Position numbers and translations under genes: made by a program. 64,000 nucleotides of DNA from Drosophila persimilis (lineage: Eukaryota > Arthropoda > Insecta > Diptera > Drosophilidae). Below the pieces are notes generated by a model. The model was not told where the DNA came from and made no database searches. It saw only the letters and a program-made list of their open reading frames with translations. Where the stretch lies: the NCBI RefSeq assembly GCF_003286085.1, contig NW_020825322.1:806001-870000 (forward strand), written 5' to 3'. Of this stretch, positions 14,401 to 24,815 are shown piece after piece (position 1 is the first letter of the stretch; every line of letters starts with the position of its first letter).

Positions 14401-17400
14401 GTGAAGCTCTCAAGTCCAGGGCTCTGGTCGGCTTTTGTTCTGGGTTTGGGGCTGCTCCTCAGCTGTCAGTGGCTTGCCTCAGAACAAGTTTCAACAAATT
14501 CATGCCCGGAGAGAGACAAAGAAAGGGTGATGGAGAAACAGATAAACGAGACGAGAAAGAAAGGCGCACATATGTACGTACGAGGAGCAACAATTGTCTG
14601 CGTTTAAATGAAGTTAGCAAAAGTTCAAACCGAGTTAAAGTTTCTCAAAATTTAGTTTTAGTTTTCGATTTAGTTTTAGTTTTAAGCCAAATCAACTAAG
14701 TGCTCGGTCGCCTTTGCCTGCGCCTTCAGCGGCTCTGCACTGTCCCCGCATTCCCCTGAATGCAGATCTAATTGGAAAGGAAAGGTGTGTTGCATCCATT
14801 TCCATATTCTAAACAACAGTCCGAAACTCAATCAAAAGAAACAGTCTGGCAGCAGGAGCAGCCTCAAGATGTTGGACGTAGAGATCTTAGGGGTTTCTGT
14901 GTAATGGACAACCCAGCCGTCGGATGTCTGCAGTAAATCAGTTCATTATTGCATGGAAATGTACGACTGGGAGGGAGGCACCGAGACACTCGATGCAATT
15001 TCCCTTACCCCAGCAGGCAGTCCCTTTTGCTCGTGCTCCATCCACCAATGCTGTTGCCTCGTATTGCTACTCGTATTGGAATTGAAATTTCCTTTGAATT
15101 GGATCTTGCCGAGACGACGCTTACCAAAGTGTCCTGGCATGCAGGATGCTCCCTGCTCGATGGCAGCCGACTCTTGTTGAAAGGCGCAATCGAAGAATGC
15201 GAAACAAAAGTCACACAATCAGCCCTCCAAGTGGCAACCATTTGGAGTCCATTGAGAAATCAAGAGCACAAGGCAAAGCCTTTGACAGGATTCTGATGGC
15301 AGCCGAGGAGAGGGCCGGGGAGGGGAGGGGAGGGGAGGGAGCATGGGTCTGAATGGAATGGAGAGCTAGAGCTGACAACGACAGGAACAGCGTGGCATCA
15401 TTGCGGTGTTGTGCTTCGGTTGTCGCATGTGAAACAAGCGGAAACCGCAGACAGAGGACGGGAAGCGTTGTCGGAGCCTGAGCCAGGACCAGAGCCAGGG
15501 CCAGGGCCAGAGCCCTCGAATGCACAAACATTCGAATATACGAATGTACGAATGTGTAGCTCCCAAAAGAGACTTCCCCAAACACAGCTACACCCCTGAT
15601 GATCCCGGGCCCGTCTTGAGCGTGTTATGTACAATAATACGAGTACGGGCATGCCATCAAAACAATGGCAACCCAACTTCCATCTGTTCTGTTCTCCCGG
15701 CAGTTCCATGCAAAAACATTCCCAACTCATTCTGATGAAATGAAAACATTGGCGTTGTCTTCGAGGAGCGAGGCGGCTGGCAGAGGCTGGTAAGCTCAGG
15801 AAAAGGAAGTGAAAGTCAGGGAAAGCAGAGCCAAGGAAAGGCAAGTCCCTAATGGAAGTGGGTTGGGTGTTGCTTTAAGCTGCGGTTCCGACAAGAATTA
15901 TTAGAGCCCCATACATTCTCGTAATTAAAGCCCCAACTTTGGCAATACGAATACCTTTCGAAGGATTTTTGGAAAAGCTTAAAACGGAAAAACACTTAAA
16001 ATAACAAGTAGAAAGAGTTCTTCTTATGGGCCGCCACAAAAGTCAGCAGCACAATGGATGGACACAATCGAATATCGTTGAAATGCGCTCCAAATGGTTT
16101 TAATATACCAATATCCCAAATCCTATCGAAGCATAGAGTACTCCAAATCAATTCACCTCAATTTTGAAACATTTCCATTCATTGCTTTATAGCGACATCC
16201 AATCGGTATCCATTTATGGACACAAAACGGGTCAGGGCGCTCTTCACGGTCTTCGCATTGGGTGTTCGAGTAAAGGTAAAGGGATGTGCCCTCCCCCCTC
16301 CCCCTCTCGCTCTCTCTCTGCCCCTCTCTTATCTGAGCTGCAGGATGCTTGCCTGGCCATTGTTCTCGAGGGGGCTTTGTATCCGCCCCCCTCCCCCCAG
16401 TCGGTATTTGTTGTGCTTTTCGTTTTTTGTTTGCAGGGGTTTTTCATTGGGATTTTCAATTTTCAGCTGACCAGTGGACTACTGCCTTTTTATTAACACG
16501 GTCCATAGAGGGCCCGCCACCCTCTCCCTCCCCCTCTCTCTGAGTTGGCTATGTCGGTGGCTAACGGGGGGGTGCGTGGTGTGGATGCGTATTCAATTTG
16601 GCAGCAGCTCGGCGGGCGCATGATTTTGAAAGCCATTAGTATGTTAGGTAGCTCGAAAGGAGTGTGGACTGCGGAGTACGGACTGCGGACTGCGGACTGC
16701 GGAGTGCGGAGTGCGGTGTGTATGCTTTGGCCAAAATGCTGCGGTTGCGGTTCCTCTTGGCTGTCAGACAAACGAGAGAATCGTTATGGGAAATGGGAAA
16801 TGGGAAACGGGAAACGGGGAGCCGCCCGTAGAATTAAGCTCCCAGGCCAGAGATGAAGGCGATGCCAGTGAACTCCATTGACGCTTCCCTTGTTCGTGGC
16901 TCTAATTCGTTTCATTTTGGCCATGATTCATTTCGTTTGGCATTCCATACGTAGCCATTTTTGAATGGAGTCGGCGAGGCTGCTCCCGGCTCCCTGCGGA
17001 ACCATTCGCCTGGATTGCTGTTGTTCTTGTTGAAAGATTTAAGCACACGATTCACAAATTGCACACATCCCCGTCTCCGTCCGTGTGGTCCTGGTTCTGG
17101 TTCTGGGTGTCTCTGGTGGCGGCCCCACAATTGTGAGCATCTAATGACAGAGGAAGGGGGGGAGCTGCCGGCAGTTCAGGGTCAGGTATGTGTGTGTGGG
17201 GCATCAAGGACTTTTAATTAAACAACAGGGCACACACATCCCTTGACAAACCCGCAACCTTTCGCATTCATAGGCCACTTTTCTGCAAATATTAATTACG
17301 AATTTGGGGACTCCGCAGGCACAGGACCTTATGCACAGCACGTATGTAGCAATGGGTATGGGCACCAATAGAGGAACAACTCGAACACGGCTGAACGACT

Positions 17401-19766
17401 CCGAATGCAATCGATGTTGGGCGGGTTCAACGCCCTCCTACGCTCTTCCCACGAAAGAATCAATCGCACTGCTTGCGTTGCGTTCACTGCTTGCACGTAC
17501 AGTTCTGGTTATTTGAATGGGGAATATTAGTGCTCCTAAAAGCGTCCCTTAAGAGACCGTAATCCCTGCCATCATCTCAATGGAGATGCTAAGAGTTCAC
17601 TCCATAAAATTGTACATTATTTATAGAACATTAAAGTATGGTATCGCTTTTTGCGCCCTCAGAGAATATGCTATATAATCTTAATAAGCATGAAAGATGA
17701 TCGATCATAAGAAAACGATTGTTCTGTACATTAAAAATGTACTAGCACCGTACGAATGAAGCTCATATTTTTTAAGTATTTAAGAGGAAAATATTGCAAA
17801 ATTATGCCAGAAATTCTCGCAGAAAAAAAAAGAAATTCAATTTTTTGTTCTCTCCCATTTGCCAGCACAAGCTCCATCCACCCATTACCCATTACCCATT
17901 CGCCGTCCCATATTTTAGTACGTAGCACATTTTCCAGGCGGAAGGAATATTGCTCACTGAAAAGTGTGAAAATGTTTAACGGGCATAGAAAACGAAAATT
18001 TACATGATTATCCGTGATTATTCAAATATATATATACATATATGTATACATACTATATATATATATATATGTATGTGTGTGCGTGTGTGTTTTATGCATA
18101 TGTGTTTAAGTATTTGAGAGGGTTTGTGAGTGTGTGTGTGTGTGTGTGACAATATAAAATATGCAAATTATCATTGAGGAAACAATTGTTGTTGATGGCT
18201 TTGCCCCTCCCCCGCCCATGATTATGTGTCCGTAGCTGTACTCACAATTTGCATACGTTGTTCAACACTCGGCTAACTCTGACTCTCTCTATCTCTCTCT
18301 CTCTCTCTTTCTGTCTTTGCCCTGTGTCTCCTGCAGTTCCCGGCGATGCGCGCTCTATCGATATCCTCGGCGGACGCCTTCATCCTGGTGTACGACGTTA
18401 CCGACAGCAGCACCTTCGAGGAGGTCCGCGCCATACGCGACCAGATCCACGAGACGAAGGCCACCACAGCGGTGCCCATTGTGGTTGTGGGCAACAAAAT
18501 TGATTTGCTTGCCGACGGCCAGACAGAGCGTGAGGTGAGTACTGTGATTGGGATTGGGATTGGGGGTCGCGGTTCGGGGCAAGGTCGCCGGCATTGCTGT
18601 GGCCCTTCGCTAATTTGCATCAATTTTAATTGCTGTCCACAAAAGTGTCTTTGGCAGAGCTCGGAGTCGTGTTTATATGTACAATAGCCGCTTCGTGCCA
18701 CATGCCACATGGGCACTCCCCATCGGAGTGCCACAGCGGATAGGGTACACGGGTCGGGGCGTTTCAGCAATTATGTAAAGTTTGTCAAGCGCAACCACCG
18801 GAGATGGTGGGGCCGTTTGGGGCATGGCGCATGGAGTGACGATGGCAGGACCAAACAGTTTAATCAAAACTTTTCAGTCCAAACCCGAACCCCGAACCCC
18901 GAGCCCCGAACGCGGAGCGAATGGCATGGGATCGTGTGTTTTTGGGGGGGCGAGTCGAAAGTCAGTTAAACAATTTGTCAGAATTTTAGCCAAACTCGAA
19001 ATAATTTGCGTATTCAATATACAGTGAAATTTCCAAGGAGCGTACAGCTTCCAAAGAGTTCCCTGAGGAAACTGGAAAATATGACGGATGCCTGTAGTAC
19101 GGAACCCTTTTAGAGGACTGGTATTTTTGGTATATTTCCTTCTAAAGATGGCAGTGGATGTCAATCCGAACGTAGACTGCACCGAAAAGGTCAATTCGAG
19201 GTCAGCCAAGTAGATTCTACTCCATGGGAAATACTAAAGTAATGCCAGGGGAAAGGTCAAGAATTCCTCTTCTCTAAAGGGATATCTCACTGTAATCTGA
19301 CTCCAATCATTATTGCCGCCAAGGGAACTTTCGCTTGGGCTAATTTGTGGCTTAAATAAAATCTGGAAAATTGAAAGATAAGTTGTCAAGTATTTAAAGG
19401 GGAGAAATGCGAGTGGGATCCAAAAATGCAACACTTGAAATTTCCGAGACCGATGGAGGGGGTGTGTAGAGGGGGTGAAAAGTGGAAAAGTGGCAGCGTG
19501 CCGAAGAGACAGACCTTCGAATAATGTGCAAACTATGCGCGAAAGTCACACGAAATGGAATGTCATCAAATGTGGCCGGGTGGCCGGGTGGCCGGGTGCC
19601 TGGATGGCTGGGTGGCTGCCTTACCCCCCTCTCTCTGTTCCACCCGCTCCTTCTCCATCGTTCTTTGGGGGCTTTTGCATAATTAGTGAAACGCCAGAGC
19701 TGAAAAGTATGCAATATCCCGCGCGACAAAGCGGAACCACAGACTGGCGTTGGCGTTGGCTCTACT

Positions 19767-19797
<31 letters not shown>

Positions 19798-22700
19798 CCG
19801 TGTTCGTGCACGTGCTCAAACACAGCAAAACGCTTGACACAACTGTACCTAAATGCAGCTATTTAACATAAGCACGTTTACTTGTTCAGCGATGGGTTGA
19901 TTAGTATTTCTTTCGATTGGATCTTTGGACAAGGTCCTACACTCTTCTTGAAGTATCACTTATTTAATCAGTTCTTTTATGAATGAAATGAATCGGAGAA
20001 AATGAAAGCTAAGGTATTCCTCTTGCTTTTAATTAGTAATTAATTTAATTAATTTACTGCGATGACAATATGATTACGAATAGAATAGAACTTCGCTACG
20101 GAAATATTCGAGCAGGAGAAATCAATGTAAGTAAAGTTTGGGCCATTTAAACACTCTTTATGCTGGAATCTGAGCTCCGACGTACCTCTGTGGCCTCTGT
20201 GGATTCGTGTGGCAAGAACCATTTGCCTTCTGTGTGCCATCTCCAAGCAGAGCGGAATCGTTGCAGCTGCCATCCTTTCATTCCCTCCGCTTCCTCTTCA
20301 CTCAGACAGAACTTTTGCTGTCAGCTGCATCGTAAATTTCCTCTCAGCCAGCGGGCAGCAGGAATTTGACAAACGAGAGAAAATCGGGAGAAACGAAAGA
20401 CTGCGAATGCGAAACAGTCAGGAACGCAATAGTCGCCACTCAGATGCCACTTAAGGGAATGAGCGACTAGAGCCGAACGCCTAAAGCGGTACTTCCAGTG
20501 CCATTTGTCTTTAGGGACATAATTACTATCAGTGGCAGTTTAAACCCAAAAGTCTCTTATATGTACTCGTCTTATCCAGAACCATTACGAACAGATGAGC
20601 CATATCGATGCGGTTCAAGTTCTACGACGCGACGGGAACTCCCATCCATGCTCAGGCCCAGGCACAGGCTCAGCCTCTCAGATAAGAGCTCGTGGAGAGT
20701 CACAGGCACTTCCTACTACGAGTATGCTATATATAATTCAGATTCGTTAATATGAGCTACATGAAGCGTTCTATATATACACACGCAGAGTTGAACGCAA
20801 TCAGCAACGAAATAATCTCGAGTAAAGTGACCCAAAAATGCTATAATAATAATAACTGGAACTGCGCACCCGACTCGTACGACAGTACTTTGCATATCTT
20901 AAACGATCATCGTTTGGCTGAGGCCACAGCAGTGGCCCAGACTTGGCCCCGGGCCCCCGACCAAAGTGATTCCAATAAATTCAAGTACGAAAACTAAGAA
21001 AACCCACACAGACGCCCTCCCATATTTATATGTGTGTGGGGGGAATAGGGATAAGGTAGGAAAACTGCCCGGGAAATTCCACTTTGATTGTCAAACTTGA
21101 AAGTGAAAAGGGAAGCGGAAAATGGCAACTGTTCCCACACTCAAGTGGAAAAAAAAAACTGCAAAACGGAGCGGGGCTGGGGCTGGGGAAATTCGGGTCA
21201 CGAGTGTCAAACGAAATGTGGAAAGTTTGGTGTCTAATTTATGCAAATGTTAGTTGCACGAAAACATATCAAAGGGAATAATTTCAATTTCAATTTCAAT
21301 TTATGAAAGCGAAGGTGAAGCGTCCCACAGACAGGCCCTGGCCTAAGCAGGGAATCCACAGGCACAGGCGAATCCATTGATTCGTGTTCGACGAAAAACT
21401 TCGCCTACTAACTAGACGGACCATAATGAAACAATCTTCAGAGAATGAAATTTGCACTAGTTCGCCTGCAGATGGCCTGCTCTAAGCTACAGATAAGAGT
21501 CACTAGATGTTGGGTGTTCCCTGGAATTTCTATAAAGATTTCCATATTTCCATAGAAATAAGCATACGACTTGAACTCCTTAACACTTTCCCCAGTAATT
21601 CCGCTTAAAACAGCGATAACCAGTATGGGAATATTATATTGGTTTATATTTGAAACATCGAGAGATTGTCTGCTTTTATTTGGCATATTTTCAATTTCAG
21701 TTCGTTTTCACTTGACAGATCTAGTCGTCATCCAGTCAAATCTCAGTGTTCGACTGCCTCATGACGCATACGAGTGAGGGGCTGGCTTTTGAGTGCTCTC
21801 TTCTGGAGCCCTCCAGGCTGGAGCCAGCTCAAAAGCCACGCAGAAAAAAGCGAGTGGCAAGAAAATGAATGTGCATCAAGTGATTTTCCACTGCTTGCTT
21901 GCTCGCATTGACCTATGATGATTGCACCTGATCCCTGCTTACCACTGCTTGCCTCCCACTTATTCGATGCTCTACACTCTACTGCTTGTTATGCTTTCTG
22001 AACTGCTGCCAATCTGCAACTTCTGTGTCTTAATCTGCTTGTTGCACGAAGCGGAGTATCTTCTCTGATTGCGCCTCCAACAACTGCTTGCTGTTTTAGC
22101 CACTACGACCTATACCTATATCCACTGCTTGCTTTGAACGTCCTCTAATGGTTTTGTCCTCCGACCGTCCGTCCGTCCGTTAGCAGTGCGGTGTATTGAC
22201 TTTAAGCGACTTCTGATATAATAAAAATGCAAATTTCAGCAAACGCCAGACTGTCGCGCCCCAGTCCATGCCCCACCCTTCCCCTATGCCCCTGCATCTT
22301 CCCGCACTTTTTTCTTATCCTACTTCGTATACTTCTTCTCTCTTCGTCTTCTTTCTTCTGCTCTTCTCTTTTTTTTGTTGGTTTTTGCTCAACGAAGTGA
22401 ATTCAACTTTTTTTGTTGGCGGCTTTTGGGGTTCTTTGCTCGTGTTTTTTATTTCTTTAGTTTTGTTGTTGTCTGTTTCTGGGAGTCTGGGCTTGTGTAC
22501 ACATACATACAAATTTTTTCGGTTAGGGTCTGCATAAACCTTCGTCGCCCTTCGATTCTGTTCGGGTTCGTTCTCCGGGACTGTTCATTCGGAAGAATTG
22601 GGCACCCACGCGGTGCGTTCTCTTGAAGTCCTTTCGAAATCCTCGCCTCGGTTTCGGCCCGGTTTCGTTTGCACTTGGTTTTTTTTTCCTCCCCCCAAAG

Positions 22701-24815
22701 TCAGCAAATTTCTTGTTCTCCTTTGAGTGTGTGTGTGTGTGCGTGTGTTTCTCTCTCCAGTTTCCGTTCGCTTTTTTTATCGTCCCAATTTAGACGTCTT
22801 TAAGGATTTCGATGACGATAAGAAATAATAAAGTTCCGGGTTCATTGTGTGCGCTTTGTCGGGTGGGGGGGAATGGCAGCTCTTCTCCTCATTATGCCCC
22901 ACGTGTCCTCTGGGGGGTGGGGGAGAGAGTGTTTTGGGGCAGAGCATTTTTAAGTAGATATAGCAATAGTATTTCCCGAGACTTATGTATACTTACTTGT
23001 GGGTGTCTCTAAGTAGTGTTGGACATCGAAATCCTTAAATGTTTTCGTAGGGAAAGATTTCGCTTTCTTTCCTTGGTATTTGCTGTGAGTGTATCTTCTT
23101 CTTTAGTATCGTTAGTATTTCTTGGCTTGGAAAGAACCCCTTCTTTCATTTCCTGTAGCTGTGCAGATAAGCGAAATCTTTCCCTAAGGCGAAAGCTCCT
23201 TCGAGGATCGGCTTGGAGATACTTCTGTGTTAGTGTCTTCTTGAAGTGTCGTAATTCTTGTTTTGCTATTCGCTGGAGTCGGAGTTCCTGGGTGTCTTCT
23301 CATCCAGGCTCATCCGGGTGGTTTCTGTCTGGGCAGTGGCAGCAGCCGGCTTAGTGGTCAACGACAGATTGGCCAAGTCCGCAACCAAACGAGCCTCCAA
23401 AGCGGCATAGTCCTCCTGCGTCATAGGCGGCCATGGATAGTGTCTACGTATGGGGGCATACTGACGAATGACCGAGCCGGAGTTGGCCCGTTTCACCGAG
23501 AGCAGTCGCTGTTTGAGCAGCGACTGGTGCTGACGCTCCATGTGAAGCTGCTGGCGGACCACATCCTCGTGGAATAGCCGGCGGTGGTCCGCGGTGGGCA
23601 ACTGCTTGCTGATGCTGCGGACCAGTGTGCGAGTCTTCTCCTGGACGGCCAGTAGCTTGATGATCTGTCCCTGAGCAAGCTTCTCCTCGTGGCTCCTGCG
23701 GGGCGCGGCGGCTGGGTGGCGTGCGAGTGGCGGCTGCTGCGGTGGTGGCACAAAGACCGACGGCCAGACGTGGCTACCGGCGGTAAGGAGTCCAGTCGAG
23801 TTGAGTTCGGCACCCAACCCGCGAGAGGACCTGTTCCTCAGGTCGAAGGGAGGCTCTTGGATGCGGCTACCGTCTATCGAACGATCCGAGTCATCCTCCC
23901 CCTGACACTGCAAAAAACGACCGAAGTTTTTCTTTTTTCCGTCCATATTTCGGATTTTAATTTTTTTTTAAAATCCGGTCCCTACACTTTGAAAGTCTTC
24001 CAGTAACTGAATCGAAATAGAAATGTATACCTATTCTGACTATTACAATATTATATGGCCTACTGCGAACTTTGAATCTGAGTGAGAATTAACAATTTCT
24101 ATACTGATGCAATCTAGAAACCCTTTGAAGCTCCTTCAATGGAATTTATTTACAATTCAGTGTAACATCCGACTGAAAGTAGAGAGAGTGTACGTACCTA
24201 TGTTGTGATTTCTATTTCCCTTTTGTTATTCTTTTGCCGGTAGTGGTTTTTAGGGAAAAAATCGGATTGGTAAAAGTCTAAGCAATGCGTATTCCAATCT
24301 TTTTCCAGGTGGAGTACGCCACCACAGAGTCGGTGGTGACAGTCGATTGGGAGAACGGATTCGTCGAAGCCTCGGCCGCCAGCAACGAAAACGTCACACA
24401 GGTGAGACCTCAGACATCATCCAACAAAAAAAACCCCCACTGATCCAATGGCAATCCAATGATCTGCTCTTTCAACCCACAGGTGTTCAAGGAGCTGCTG
24501 ACCCAGGCCAAGATCACCTACAACCTGAGTCCGGCTCTACGGCGTCGCCGCCAGTCGCTGCCCCAGCAGATCGGTAACAACGGGCCGGGCACCCCGCTCC
24601 ACCATCATGGCCATGGCCATCATGGCCACCACCACCACGGCGGGGCCGCTGGGGGATCAGCCTCCGGATCGGCCTCCACATCGGCGGCAGCGGCGGCCGG
24701 AGCTGCCGGTGGCGGCCATGGCTCGCATGCTCCGACGCCGGCACAGCTGCAACACCTGCAGCGCATCCAAGAGCGGAGCATGGGCGCCAAGCGCAACTCG
24801 TGCACCATCTCCTAA
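8436..24815 (+). CDS. CG13375: RASD/Dexras-Rhes-type small GTPase (CG13375-like), five coding exons
   Basis: Exons 8436-8524, 11367-11598, 18337-18534, 24309-24401 and 24483-24815 join in phase (all GT-AG) to give 314 residues. After a basic N-terminus come the G boxes: G1 GSAKVGKT (54-61), effector-loop Thr79, G3 DTAG (101-104), G4 NKID (160-163) and G5 EASA (193-196). The motif FPAM just after G3 is typical of RASD1/Rhes. The tail is long: an Arg-rich stretch, a His/Gly block, an Ala/Gly block, and a terminal CTIS CaaX box predicting prenylation and membrane attachment. The position equivalent to Ras Gln61 is Ser105, so intrinsic GTP hydrolysis is probably weak. Known relatives modulate G-protein and adenylyl-cyclase signalling; that role is only inferred here. 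The ATG was chosen because exon 1 meets exon 2 in phase through a split Lys codon. The symbol rests on recalled homology and neighbourhood with ewg. Confidence 0.93.
8631..8663. repeat. Poly-C plus AC dinucleotide tract
   Basis: Nine C bases followed by about 12 AC units within intron 1 of the RASD-like gene; a typical fly microsatellite. Confidence 0.9.
11119..11186. repeat. 12-bp tandem repeat (GGAGGAGAAATG)
   Basis: About five consecutive copies of the unit GGAGGAGAAATG, the last degenerate. It lies in intron 1 roughly 180 bp before exon 2 of the RASD-like gene and is probably polymorphic in length. Confidence 0.85.
11599..18336 (+). other. Intron 2 of the RASD-like gene
   Basis: GTAAGT donor at 11599; the acceptor ends at 18336 after a CT-rich polypyrimidine run. 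This 6.7-kb intron holds AC repeats near 13518-13575, GGACTGC-type repeats near 16675-16710, and AT and TG dinucleotide tracts at 18026-18150. No coding exon or RNA gene could be supported. Confidence 0.85.
22448..22453 (-). terminator. Candidate polyadenylation signal of the nested gene
   Basis: AATAAA on the minus strand, about 810 bases past the stop of the nested antisense gene. The intervening sequence is A-rich on the minus strand, as expected for a fly 3' UTR. Candidate only. Confidence 0.3.
23266..23946 (-). CDS. Intronless nested gene, 226-residue protein of unknown function
   Basis: A single open frame on the minus strand starts with ATG (complement of 23944-23946) and ends at 23266. 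It lies wholly inside intron 3 of the plus-strand RASD-like GTPase gene. I do not recognise the family. The N-terminus is basic (MDGKKKN), followed by a Pro/Ala-rich segment (about residues 65-85). A Gln/Arg/Leu-rich region (about 90-150) looks helical, possibly coiled coil. A motif near residues 165-180 (RHYPWPPMTQEDY) looks conserved-type. The tail is Ser/Thr/Glu-rich. No signal peptide or membrane segment is seen. GC content is much higher than the flanking intron, which argues for real coding. Nested, intronless, antisense genes of this kind in flies are often testis-expressed, but that is inference. Confidence 0.8.
   Translation of the reverse strand: MDGKKKNFGRFLQCQGEDDSDRSIDGSRIQEPPFDLRNRSSRGLGAELNSTGLLTAGSHVWPSVFVPPPQQPPLARHPAAAPRRSHEEKLAQGQIIKLLAVQEKTRTLVRSISKQLPTADHRRLFHEDVVRQQLHMERQHQSLLKQRLLSVKRANSGSVIRQYAPIRRHYPWPPMTQEDYAALEARLVADLANLSLTTKPAAATAQTETTRMSLDEKTPRNSDSSE

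Larger units (their letters stand above)
18535..24308 (+). other. Intron 3 of the RASD-like gene, hosting a nested gene
   Basis: GTGAGT donor at 18535; a TTTTTCCAG acceptor ends at 24308. It contains the antisense nested gene at 23266-23946, a CTCGTG hexamer repeat near 19766-19800, a spaced array of ACTGCTTG words at 21890-22131, and two overlapping short ORFs at 20.5-21.0 kb. The rest looks like ordinary intronic sequence. Confidence 0.85.
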
